Assembly: GCF_000189635.1 (NCBI RefSeq)
Contig: NW_002476226.1
Span: 454,584 to 518,583 of the forward strand
Origin: Tetrahymena thermophila SB210
Taxonomy: Eukaryota > Ciliophora > Oligohymenophorea > Hymenostomatida > Tetrahymenidae
Direction: 5' to 3'
Length of the DNA stretch: 64,000 bases
The notes beneath the pieces are model-generated. The model saw only the letters and a program-made list of their open reading frames with translations, was not told the origin of the DNA and made no database searches. A program made the translations under genes and the position numbers. Positions 1 to 12,257 of the stretch are shown piece after piece (positions within the stretch are counted from its first letter, which is position 1; the number at the start of each line of letters is the position of its first letter).

Positions 1-766
1 AAACAATATGCTTTATTAATAATATATTAATATATACTATTTTGTGAGAGTTAAGACTAAGTAATAATTAAATGTGCGCTGAAAAAACAGTCTACTAAGT
101 GAGATTATGTATAATTTTTAAAAGTTTAAGTGATAGAGTAAATTTTATCTTAGGAGAATTTACCTGAATTGTATTGTAATAAAATAATTGAAGAAAATTC
201 TAAATATCTTGCATATAATTAGTCATTTAATTCCATTTTATAATTTCAAATTACAAATATCAAATTTTAATACTCAAATTCTTCACACTTTTAATTTTGG
301 TTGATGTCAATATAAAATTATTAATAAAAAATAAACTTTATTAAATTCTTTGATTAATTAGATATTTTTCTAAACTATTTTTTTATAATTAAATTATTTT
401 AATTTAGAAAATGTGAAACCTAAACATGAAACAGAAGCAAATAAATTTCTTTTAATCAATTAATAATTAAAATTAATAAAAGTCTTTTAAACCTCACAAA
501 ACCAACAATAAATTATAATAAATAAATAAATAAAATAACTCATTTTTTTCTATTTTAATTTTATTATTCAAAATATAAATGAAAAACAACATCACTTATT
601 TTAAATTTTTTATTTGGCTTGGAAGGCCTTATTTTTAATTTTTATTACTTCTCCTTCTACTTAATTAATTGTAGGAATAATAAATTATCTAAAAAAATAA
701 TTAAAAGTAAAGAGTCATAAATTAGCTTTTTTTCACTTTGACACAAAAACAATTTTTCAGTAAGCA
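1..766. other. AT-rich upstream sequence
   Basis: No open frame with coding character is visible here under the ciliate code. It is the left edge of the window and 5' flank of the EF-hand gene that starts at 767. It probably holds that gene's promoter and leader, but I see no recognisable motif. Confidence 0.5.
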
Positions 767-1808
767 ATGCCTTAAAATACTTCTGTAACTACACCATCAA
801 ATAACCAACCTAAATAAAGTATTGCAGTAGTTTCAATTAAGAAAAGGTAATATTTTATATCTAATAAAGTAGATTGATAAGCAAGGTAATATTTTGTTTT
901 TTTGTAATAGGAATTCAGGAGTTATGACAGATCCAGAAGTAATAAACGTTCTTAAAGAAATGAAAATAGAAAAGAATGAAATAGAAATTTTAAGAGTTTA
1001 ATTTCTGAAATTTGATGATAAAAATATAGGGGCAATTTAATATTATGAGATAGATGACATATTTTCAAGTAACTAAACACCATTTTTTTTACGCTTTTTT
1101 ATTTTGCTTTGATTATGTTTAGCATTTTATAACAATTTTTTTATAAAATAAAATAAAGACTTCGACTTTAAATTTAATTCTAAAGAAATCAAAAAGAGAG
1201 TTGGAGCAGAGTGTGATAAAAATAAATGGAAAAGAGTCACTTTTCCTCAGCTTTGCTAAATCTTTCTAACAATCTAAAAACAAGAAAAAGATGAGCAAGA
1301 ATAAGAAGATTTAGAATACAGTAATTAATTACTTCTATTTTAATATATAAAAGCAATCTTGACTTATTAATGAATTTGGTTTATTTATTAATTTGCTTTA
1401 TAAAATTTATTGAAAAAAAGTTGACGCATTTGTTGCTATGGGTGGAAACCCAGATAAAACAGGAGTTATTAAAAAGGAAAAGTTAATCGATGTGATCAAA
1501 AACGAGTTCGAATTGACTATTGATATAGAAGAACTGATTGAAAAGAGTTTGGCAAACTGCGAAGATCTAAACTTTTAAGACTTTTGTTAAATGTTTGAAT
1601 CGGGTGGTGAAGAAATAAAATCAAAGGTTTCTCTAATATCAGTATGCTTAACAATTTTATTACAAAATGAATATAAATATATATTTTTTGCTTAATTTAG
1701 GAAGTATCAGAGAGAAGATAAACAACTACTAATCTTAGCCAATCTAACTTCAATGTAAGATACAAAGATTTTGTAAAATGGGACTAGAAGATGGAAGATA
1801 GATTTTGA
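767..1808 (+). CDS. EF-hand (calmodulin-superfamily) protein, probably axonemal
   Basis: Five exons: 767-846, 911-1068, 1159-1320, 1421-1626 and 1701-1808; all introns are GT...AG and phases match. With TAA/TAG as Gln the product is 237 aa, ending at TGA 1806-1808. The middle of the protein (about residues 134-195) carries the block DAFVAMGGNPDKTG followed by a helix and ELTIDIEEL. This resembles degenerate EF-hand pairs in calmodulin-like proteins of cilia and flagella. The first half has a hand-like DDKNIGA segment. Canonical calcium ligands are only partly kept, so binding by every hand is doubtful. Location in the axoneme is inference from family resemblance. No neighbour lies within 8 kb downstream. 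Confidence in the gene structure is higher than in the role. Confidence 0.75.
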
Positions 1809-1990
1809 AAGAAAATAAATAAAGCTGAATTCAGCAAATCAAGATAGACAAATAGATAGATACATGATGTTTCTATTTAATTTTAAAATTAAATAATGTT
1901 TGTAATAAATTTAATTCTATTATATTTATTAAAATAAAAAAGATTTGTATAAAAGATTTCCTTATTAGTATAATATAAAGATCTACTTCT

Positions 1991-2016
1991 ATTTATTTAT
2001 TTATTTATTTATTTTT
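1991..2016. repeat. (ATTT)n microsatellite
   Basis: About six tandem ATTT units lie in the desert downstream of the EF-hand gene. Confidence 0.8.
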
Positions 2017-5000
2017 AATTCTATGTTTTACTTAAAAAATATAAATAAAAATTTAATTTTATTAAATTGATTTTAATTTTTAAGAGAAAAGAACTTTAAG
2101 TTATTATTTTAAAAAAAACTACTTAATTAATACAAAAAATATAATTTTGTTTTTTTTTCAAGAGGCTAAATTAATATAAATTTAGTGTAAATCTGCCTTC
2201 TGTCTATAATAAACTAATCTATCAGAAAAATTAAAGTAAGCGAACAATAAGAATGGTATTAATTGCTTTATTTCTGATTGGTTATATAATTTGTCAGAGA
2301 TAAAATATAAAAATAAATTTTTATTTTTGATAAATTAGTTTTAATTAAAAACAAAACTAAATAAAAACTATTAATTTATAATATAAGCCTATCATTTTTT
2401 TTTTATTTATTAAAATCTGTTTCCCAAAAATATTTGTGGAACAATTACTTTTATATATAAATAAATAGTACTATAAATTAAGAATAACTAAAATCAATTC
2501 ACTCTTACCATTTTCATTGCCAAGAATAGATAAAAAGTATTTATTGACTTATTTTCTAGATCTAACTAGTTTTATTAGGCTAACAACACTTTAGTTAAAA
2601 TACTCATTTTTAATATAACAAAAGTTTTGTAAGTAAATTTTAGGTTATATAATATTTCTAAATAAGTTTTTGCTTCAAAACATTTATTTACACTGTTTAT
2701 AATCAACCAACAATAAATAAATTTTGAACAAAAAAAATTAAATGTAATGAATGTTTTTATTCAATCAAAATTTCACTTCTAATTTGATTTTCTCATTATT
2801 TTTAATTGGATATTTGAATTTGTGGAGAGGGGAAAATCAAATTAAAAAAATTATTTGTTACATTTACACTGTTTGAATGACTAATCATTTATAAAAATTT
2901 TTTTGAGCCTAATCATTTTAATAAGTTTAATAGTTTTAATCAAATATTAATGAGATAATATTTTTTGTTTACATATAATTATTTATTTATGATCTAAATA
3001 TTTTATGTATTTTTAAGTCATAAAGCTATATCATTTAAGTAAAGAGAATTTTTAATTAGTGTAAAAGCTATATTTTGAGAAATCTAAAATACGAAACCTT
3101 TGTCTATCTATCAATATATTTTATTTTTCATTTTATGTAATATGAACACAGTAATATTTTCTTCTAAATCAATTGAACAGAATGTATTAAAAAAATTATC
3201 AAGAGTTGCTAAAAAATTTAATTACAAGTGAAAAAAATTTTTTCTCATAAATTAAATTGTTTTGATTATATATGTAAACCATATAGTTAGTAATAAAGCT
3301 TCTTTATACGAGTCTATTAACACTCTTTATTGACTATGTATGCAAAGTAATTAAGAATTCAAATGAGGTAAGCAATAAGAATGTCATAAAAGCAATTTTA
3401 GATTTTGTTTTAAAATTGGTGAAAATATGATCTTTTATATAAGTTATCAACAACTCAAAATGAAATAAGTAAAAAAAGGCACAAAACAAAACCTGTGCTT
3501 TTTTTACTTCAAATTATAGAAACCATAAGCAGCATTAAATGATTTTTTACTTTCAGAAAATATTATTTCATTTTAATTTGCTTTAGCATTTTTTTAATAA
3601 AAAAATGTAAATCAAAAAGAGCAAGAGTTATTAAGCATTTAGGTAGTAAGATTTATTTTTTAAGTAACTTTTTTTAGAAAGTGAGTCTATAACAAAAAGT
3701 TAGATTTTAGTATTTTCAGAATTAAAAAAGTAATAATATGTAATCATACATGTATTTCAGTACTTTTGTTTTACGTCTTACTTTCTATTTTAATTAATCA
3801 GCCAACCAATTAATCAAAGTGAATAAAATATCTATTTAATCAAATAAAAATCCTTACAGACAAATTTTTTTGAGAGTGATTCCAACTATAACTAAGAAAT
3901 CAAGTATTTTTATTCCTTCAGTATTTTAATTTTATATACTAAATTTATTTTTTGTATATATCAACTGTAAAAGTGTAATTTCTAATAAAATTTTTTCTTA
4001 CATCATAAGTCTTTATTTACTTAAGCTGCTCTATAAAATTTATAATTAAAATTTGTTTGCCATTAAATAGAGATTGTAAATTTTTCTATCGTTAATAGTA
4101 AATAGATAATTTTAATTTAATGCAATTAGATAATTTGTAATTATACTTTTTATTTCAAAAACACATACATGTATAGTTGCTTTTTAAATCTCTTTTTAAA
4201 CTAAAAACAATAATATCAATTTAGGAAAGTACTAACTATGAAAGGATATTATATTGTTGATTAGGCTTTCCATGAAATAATATACATTTAATATGTAGGT
4301 TGAAAAAGATAAACATTTTTTAAAAATTTATTGAATTTCATTAACTTTTGGTGTTTATTAAATTTATTATAAATAAATATTTTAGGTTGCACAGTTAATT
4401 TTTAATAAAATGTGCAAATTAATTAATTATTAATTAATTGTTACAAGTATTTTTTTTACAAGAGCTATGTATGTAGTTGAGCAGAAAATAATTAACTAAT
4501 TTATTACATTACATAAATAATATGTAAACTAGTTTGCTTTTTGAGAAAGTTTTATTTTAAACTTAAATTTTATTTTGTTACTGAAAAAAATATTTCACTG
4601 CTCTAGTTAAATTAAGCGCTCACTTTTTGCTAAAGTGGATAAAGGGGAGTTGTTGTTATAGATTTGTTTTAATAGAAAGATTTGTAAGAAGATATTTTTG
4701 ATGTTATTCAATTTTTGTAATTATATTTTTTGCAGTCCAATTCCGATAGCCCTTACAATTCTTTGATATTACAAATCATCTAATTCCAAAATATTGTATT
4801 TTAATTTACTTTGAGAGAGGTGGCTTTAGTCAACAAAAATTAATGATGTTGATTAGAGATTAATTCAATATTTTTTAGTCATAAATAACTTTTGAGATTA
4901 AATAAAGAAAAATACCTACCTCTATACCTACCCCACTTCACTAATTTATTTATTTATTCAATTAATTAATTAAATAATTAATATTTTAATTTTCTATGAT

Positions 5001-6692
5001 GGTTTTTATTAATTCTTGTATTAATAAATAAAACAAATCAAATACTTTCTTTCATAAATTATGTGCAGAAATTAACCCTACATTATAAATTTCTTATAAT
5101 TATTCTTGGCACGCTGCATCCGTAATATCAACAAAAAAGAATTAACCCACCTTGACTTAATTTTTTATATTATAATCTATTTTTATAACTATTTTATATT
5201 TTAATATTTGATGTGAAAGTCATTAGACACATCTTTGCCTTTTAGACTTAAGATATGTTGATGGCAATAAAATGCATCCATTAAGAATTTAGTAATACCA
5301 GGCGAAATATTTCTAAAGAAACTTTTGATTTGATAGTTAATATATTTATAAACATTAGTAATGAATGTGTATTTAATAAAGAAACGTTGTTTTGTATCAA
5401 CTAAAATGCTGTTCTACCTCTCTATTATTCTCAAAAAGAAAAATTAAAGCTCATATTATTGTACTAGGTACTGATTAAAAGAAACTCTTATAAAAATTTT
5501 TGAATGAAAAGTGACAGTTTAGACACTAACAAATGGCAAAAATGTCAAAATAGCCAGAACTATTTAAATTGCAATGCCCAGATGTAAAAGAATCGTATTC
5601 TGTTAATATTTTGAAATGGTTTATAATAATTTGAATAGTTTTTAATTCAAACCCCCACCAAAGAAACCATTAAGAATATTTATTTTCTTCAGCTTTTTAT
5701 TTACATAATAGGTTTATAACTTTGTGAATTATGAAGATTTTATCAAATAATTAACTTTGTGGTTGTTTCGAGAAGCGGATTCAAACTGAAAATATATTTA
5801 ATCTAATTGATAAATTTTACATTGTATTCATGGTGAATTCATGTTTTTATTATAATTAAAAATAATAAAAACAGAGGGAAAAAATTTGCGATACAAGCAG
5901 ATTTTTTAATTAAATTATCAAATCTAACAAAATTTAACAATAAAGGCGTAAGAAGATTAATTTTTTTTCAAAGACTAATTGAATATTTTACTTTACATAT
6001 TTTAAATGTACTAATTAATATCTTTCTTTTGAAGTAATTAGTTTTTATTATACATCTATTAGTAAAGCAACATTTGTTATAGCAAACTGAGCTTAATATC
6101 CTCTATTTTTTGGTATTTCATGTTCCTTTACAACAAACCTTTCTCTTCTCCAAATGCTTACATGTTTTTACCCAAATTAGAAATCCTTGCTAGTTAATTT
6201 ATCTTACATATAACAATAAATTTGATAAAACTGTAAATGTACACTAAATTTGTGTGGTTGAAAATTTAGCTTATAAAATATGTTTAAATGTTAAAAAAGA
6301 TTGGTTTTGCGCATAAAAAGAATTTTAAAATTTTTTATTGATAATCAAAGTCTGACAAAAGAAAGAAAGCACAGCTAAGATTTTTAATTATTTGTTTGAT
6401 TAGAGAAAAGTCTTTTTTTAAATTAAAGCATAAAAATTATATGAATTATTTATTAGCCATAAAGCTAAATACCAATAAAAAATCATTAAGACTGTTAGAA
6501 AAAATATTGATTAATGCGCGTCGTCAAATAAAAGGAAAATTGACGTCAATAAAAAATAGACTTGGTAAAGTAAGAATGAGTTAGTTATATGAATTGTTAT
6601 TTTAAAACTAATTGCATTTCTCTTACAAACAGAGATGTATTCTTTTAAGAAATGTTATTATAAATAATTTATTTGATATGACAGGCATAGAA

Positions 6693-6710
6693 GATAGATA
6701 GATAGATAGA
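6693..6710. repeat. (GATA)n microsatellite
   Basis: Four to five tandem GATA units, followed by imperfect copies. Confidence 0.75.
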
Positions 6711-8959
6711 TTAATAAATAGATAGAATTAATTATTGATTGATTATCTTACTTTTTTTTTACACAAGTGATCTCTAATTTGTTAATAACTATTAAATTAG
6801 TTTGCGTATTAACTTCTTTATTAAATTATTGATAAAATTAACTAAATTTATAGTTTTTTCGAAAAAAAAATATATAATTTTACTATTTAATTATCTTTTA
6901 ACGCCTGTCATAACTTTATACATTGGAAAAACAAGTTTCTTGTAAATAAGTTTCAATAATATTCATATAAACGCCTTCTTTTGATTGCTATACTTGTACT
7001 AAGCAACAACGTATAGAACCTTGAAGAGATAAAGACGTTTGTAAAAACTAAAATTATCTATTTATAAATAATTTTATAAAAAACATTATAAATTTTGTAC
7101 TGGTCCGATTTTAAGGGAAAAACCTTTAAGAAACACAAAAAACTCAAATAATTTTGAACTAACTAAATTTAATACAGCCGTTGCCAGCAATCAGAGTCTA
7201 CTGCTTAGCAATTAGCTTCAAATTTACAAAAAAGTTAAAATTAATATTATATGTGTGATTCGAAAGCAGGAGAAGTACATTTTATCATATTTATTATTTT
7301 GCTAATAAAGCATCCTAGCCAACTTTAAAATTTAGGAAAAAATTCCTTACACAAATTTATATAACTAACATGCAGCAAAATGTTAGTTAATTTTTTATAG
7401 TATGTATTCAGCGAAAAAATTTCACCGAATATTATTTCATCTTTTAGTAACAATTATTATTCCAAATACCTCATCTATATAAATACATCAACCTCAAGAA
7501 TGCTTTATTTTACTTAAAATTAGCACACTTTCCTTTTGCCATGTTTGAAATTAATCCAATAATATTTAGGTATTTGTAAAATATGATTTAAAACTAAACT
7601 GTATAAAGTTATTATATCTTTTTAGTTTTTCAATTACGAAGTTTGTACTAGTGAGGAGAAACACTTACCGCTTAAAAGTTAATTTCACGCTTTCATTTTA
7701 TAGAAAAATGTACGAATTTTATTACCACAATTTATACAATAATTTAACTTTCATTAAAAGTATAGTTAAAATGATAAATTACTGTACTTTTGGATAAAAT
7801 CTAGAAGAATGGTTCTAGAAACGTCCGAGATTGTATTGGTTATATCAAAGTATTAAATCTTATTTAGTAAGTATATCTTCAAGTACAAACAAATCAGTAA
7901 ATCAGAAAAAAACAAATTCTTTTCTTTATTTATATTGGCTCTCTTTTTCTTAATTTGTTTAAATCAAAATGAACAAATTTCATTTGAGGAGATATGTTAA
8001 AACATTTGCAAGAAAAATTATTTATATATTCCAATACAAATCATATTCTTTTGATAAAATATCTTAATTCATTCTTTTAGTTTTAAATTTGAACATATTT
8101 GAATTATTTATTTCTTTAGATACAAAAATGAATGAAAACTTTTATTAAACAATCAATCTATCGCTGATTGAATAAATAACGGTTGATTTTTTGTTTCAAG
8201 TAGTGTGTTCGAAAGAAAGAATCTCAAAAAAATAATAAAAGAGCTTAATTGAGAGCCATTTAGTTTGATATAAAAAATATTTTTATTAAACCCCCTTTAG
8301 AAAGATATAGACACAAATCACTTAAGTGATTAATATAAAATGGATGATAGTCTTTAAACAAAAATATTAATTTACAGAAAGTTGATTGCGCTCATGAAAC
8401 AAGTCGGATAATAGACAAGATTAAATAAATTTCATGATGATGTAATTTCGATCTCCTAGTTTCTTACAATAAAAGATTTATAATACCACAGAATATTTTT
8501 TCCCAAATAAGGATTATTATAATTAATTTGGATGACTATTAAGCAGATTCATCCAAATAAACAAGAAATTGTAATTATTATAATCATGCATCTGGTGAGA
8601 AAAGTAAAAAATATAAAGATCTTTGCTTAGTAAATAAAAAATTAAAATCTAAGAGGTTTCCCATTATTAAATTACTAATAAGACAAAACTGCAAAAACAT
8701 GGAGATAGAATTAATTTGGCTTTTTAGCAAATTTTGTGTTTCAATATTAAATTTGCTAAATAGAAAATACTTCATTCATTCACTCACTCACACATATCAA
8801 TTAACATTTAATAAATAATTTTAAATGGTAATTTATTAGACGAAATTGAAAATAGAAAGATTAGTTGATGAATTGGTCCCCCACAAAAATAAATAAAATG
8901 TGCTAATGAAATTATAATTATTATAAATAGGCATGGTTAGTCTTTAAAAGTATTTGTAT

Positions 8960-8984
8960 ATTTATTTATTTATTTATTTATTTT
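8960..8984. repeat. (TTTA)n microsatellite
   Basis: About six tandem TTTA units. Confidence 0.75.
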
Positions 8985-9022
8985 AGTTTGAAACTAAATT
9001 TCTTCTTAAACAACCAAACAGC

Positions 9023-9058
9023 GATTGATTGATTGATTAATTAATTAATTAATTAATC
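9023..9058. repeat. (GATT)n/(AATT)n compound microsatellite
   Basis: About four GATT units pass directly into about five AATT units, so the array changes unit partway along. Confidence 0.75.
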
Positions 9059-10238
9059 AACTGAGATATTAAGACTACTTAATAAAATCTATTTATTAAT
9101 CAAAATCTGCAAAAGAACCCCTAGGATTATTTTTAAATCCAGAGATTAATTGCTATTCTGATGGTACATAATAAAAAGGATTCTTTTTTTTCTGTTATGA
9201 TTAGTATTTATCATATATCATATTTCAATAGAAACTGACTGAACCATTCCCAACTAATTGCAAAACTGCCTATAAGTAGATTGATAATTTAAATACCCTA
9301 TAGTGATTTTCGCCAAAAATTTTCACATTATCTTTCGATTCATGTTTATTCTCATGTTGTTTAGTCAATTTTTTGTTTAATAAGTTAATGTGGCTAAATT
9401 CAGCCGTAAGTCGCACTGGATTTATTTTGCAGACCTTTTCTGTTAAATTTTTATTCCTTAGGTACTCAAAAATATGATATTTGCTTTAATCAAAATTAGG
9501 CTAATACAAAAATATGTTTGCTAGAACAGAGAGAGATTTAGTTGTTTAGTAATGATGAAATCAAAAATTGGTTCATTTGTTTTGCTTGTATTTATATACA
9601 AAAAGCATGATCTTAATTAATTCGTGCTTTACAATTTTTTTGTGGTTATTATAGTTATACCAATAAGCATTATTTGAATACACCAGAATCAAATTACAAA
9701 TCTAGGCTTACTTTGAATATTAATAATACAATTTAAAGAAGTCTTTTATAAATTTTACTATTTTTTGAATTGTTAATGTGCTAAATACATTTTAGAATGA
9801 ATTATACGTCATTTCATCTTATGAAGTTTACTTATACATCATCAAGAATGACTTTTGATAAGACTTACGACATCCAAAATTAATTGGGGATAATTTATAA
9901 ATTATTGAAAATTTGGCTGTATGCTACTTTATTTGCCAACACTTTTTTGTAGCTTTCTTAATTAAATCCTCTTTTTTAGATTGTTTGGTTTTTGGTCACT
10001 TTAATGTTTTATTAATATTAGATCAATCAAATTATATTGAATTAACACTCAAAATATATAATCAAGATTCCTCACTTTATCTTTCCTATAAATTACCAAA
10101 CTTTATCTTCAACATAAATATAAAAATTAATTAACAAAAAAAAATAAATAAAAATCAATCCCCACAAAAAAAGGTCTTTACCTTAATACTACATACAAAA
10201 ATCAAAAAAAACCTAATACTAACCTCCCTTCACTAAAA

Positions 10239-11191
10239 ATGAGACTCATCCCTGACATGGAAAGATTTGGTTATCTTGACAGAAACGATTCTGACTGCCT
10301 TGATACCCTTGACGCTAAGAGAAGATACAAGAGAATCTCTACCTTCAAGCGTAACTAACTCCTTGAAAAGATCTTCTTTGAAAACAAAAAAATTAAAATC
10401 GTAATTATTTCTTTCTTTCCTTATTAAAAGCTCATTTCAGCTTTATACTTTTGTTAGTTAAAATCTTTGCAAGAGTTTCTTGTTAAAATTAATTTTTTTG
10501 CTTTTTTTAGAAAATATTCAGCTTAAAAATCCCTTTAATTCTTCACTTGATAATTTATTAAATATCGTATAACGCGAAGATAAGCAAAATTTAATGAAGT
10601 TGTAAGCTTTAAATAAAAAGTAAAAAAATTAATTATCAAAAGCTAAGAAAAAAAACAAACAAACAAACAAAAAACCAATCTTTTGAATATTTACTTTCAA
10701 AAAAAGCACTAAAAAAACTAACAAACACCTCTTAAATCAAAAAATTTGTCTTTTCAATATCTAAATATATCTTTTAAAATAAATAGGCTGCCTAAGAATT
10801 GAATATTAATTACTCATCTGCCAAGACTATTTTACACTTATACAGAAAGAAGGCCAAGAAAATCGGTAACTAAAATGCTGCCCGTCTTAGTGAAAACACC
10901 AGATGTGGAGTCAGACCCTTACCAGTAGTAAATGGATCTAATTCTAACTAAATGGAAATTGTCATTTCATAAGGTGGTCGCACTACATGCAACATCTCTT
11001 TGGCTTCCAGCTTCTAAGTAGTTGCAGTTACCAAGAAAACTGAAAGTGAAATGTAATAAGAAGAAAGTGAATTCGATTAATCCACTTACTAATTACAAAG
11101 CATTTGTCCTCAATCTCAAATTGAAGTTTAATAATTACAAGCTCTCTTCGATTTGTCAAGCGAAAGCAATTACAGCGCTATGAGCTTATGA
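10239..11191 (+). CDS. Small helix-turn-helix protein with strong codon bias
   Basis: Two exons, 10239-10400 and 10787-11191, separated by a long 386-nt intron in phase 0; 188 aa, stop TGA 11189-11191. Residues about 38-76 form a predicted helix-turn-helix: a basic start (FKRNQLLEKIF), a second helix with AAQELN, then INYSSAKTILHLYRKK as recognition helix. This pattern recurs in short ciliate proteins and suggests DNA binding. The C-terminal half is Gln/Ser-rich with no other domain. Codon use differs clearly from the neighbours: CTT, ATC, AAG and GCC are preferred and GC is higher, as in highly expressed Tetrahymena genes. The role is unknown; transcriptional regulator is an inference. It stands alone between two deserts. 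Confidence 0.8.
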
Positions 11192-12099
11192 GAAAGTTGA
11201 TAACTTCTAGAAATTATAGAATAAAACAGCTAATTAATTAGATTATATTTCCGACTTTTCAATTCAACAAATACATAAAAATATAACATAACAAACAATA
11301 AAATTTCTTAATTATATAATAAAAAATTCCTCTAAACATAATATAAAACACACACAGTCAAAACCTATAATCTTCTTTCCTCTAATTCGTTCTTAACTCA
11401 TTTAGAATAATAAGTATTATGATTAAATTTGCTTTTAAATACTCAACACTGCAATTAAGTCACTGTCTTTACTTAAGTACAAACTAACTTTAGAAATGTA
11501 ACAGTTTCTAAAGCATAATGAATAAAATGTAGATGAACGATATTAGTTGAAGAGATCTTCCGTTTTGACCATTCATTCCTTCCTCATTGAGAGTAGGATA
11601 ATGGACTTTAAGGCTTCAAAAAGCAGCTTTAAAATACAGAACTTACTCTCTTAATTCATAACAATTTACAAGGATAAAAAATAATAAAAACAATTAATTT
11701 ATATAATAACCTCCTTTTAAATCATTTATTATTTGCCTTGATAAAAACACATAAAAAAACAAAAATAATTCTTATATAATTATAAATATCTACATCTTTA
11801 TTGTCTTCTTCTTCTCTTTGTATACAGTATCAATTTCTCATTGTTTCTACAATCAAATCAAATCAAATTAAATCAAATCTTTTATTTTAACATGCTTTCT
11901 GCATATAATTAACAATTGTAATATAATATTTTCATTCAATTAATTAATTGCTATCTAAATAAATGAAATTTATGCATGATGAATAAAAAATAAAGTATAA
12001 ATAGATTTATTGCTAACTTTCTAATATTTTAAAATATTTGTTTGAAATCGAACAAGCTGTTTGTTAAAAATCAGTATATCTCCAGTATTAGATGAAAAC

Positions 12100-12117
12100 G
12101 TGTGATTCAAATCACAC
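12100..12117. repeat. Perfect 18-nt inverted repeat
   Basis: Arms GTGTGATT and AATCACAC flank a 2-nt centre. It could be a protein-binding palindrome or chance. No gene is within 900 bp. Confidence 0.6.
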
Positions 12118-12239
12118 TAAACATGATGCTAAAATAATTAGGATAATTTTAACAAATATTTATTTAAACAGATAAAATTTTAAAATCATCCCCTTTTTAT
12201 TGTGTCTTAATTTTTAAGAAAATTTAGATTTTTTATAAA

Positions 12240-12257
12240 GCGAAATTATAATTTCGC
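12240..12257. repeat. Perfect 18-nt inverted repeat
   Basis: Arms GCGAAATT and AATTTCGC flank an AT centre, 123 bp from the palindrome at 12100. The two are unrelated in sequence but equal in size. Confidence 0.6.

Larger units (their letters stand above)
1809..10238. other. 8.4 kb gene-poor AT-rich region
   Basis: I found no frame on either strand with sustained coding character under the ciliate code, and no convincing splice-linked exons. It is dominated by A/T runs and tetranucleotide microsatellites. Slightly GC-richer patches (around 5100-5130, 6120-6180, 8380-8480 and 9240-9440) do not translate sensibly and match no RNA I recognise. Short frames such as 6396-6584 and 9913-10134 look like chance. 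Small ncRNAs cannot be excluded. Confidence 0.5.

Noticed and set aside
6396-6584. 62-codon standard-code frame
   Set aside because: Lys/Asn/Leu-rich composition is what AT-rich sequence gives by chance; no neighbouring exon or homology.
9913-10134. 73-codon frame upstream of the HTH gene
   Set aside because: Hydrophobic low-complexity reading without homolog; ends just before the promoter region of the HTH gene and has no ciliate-code extension.
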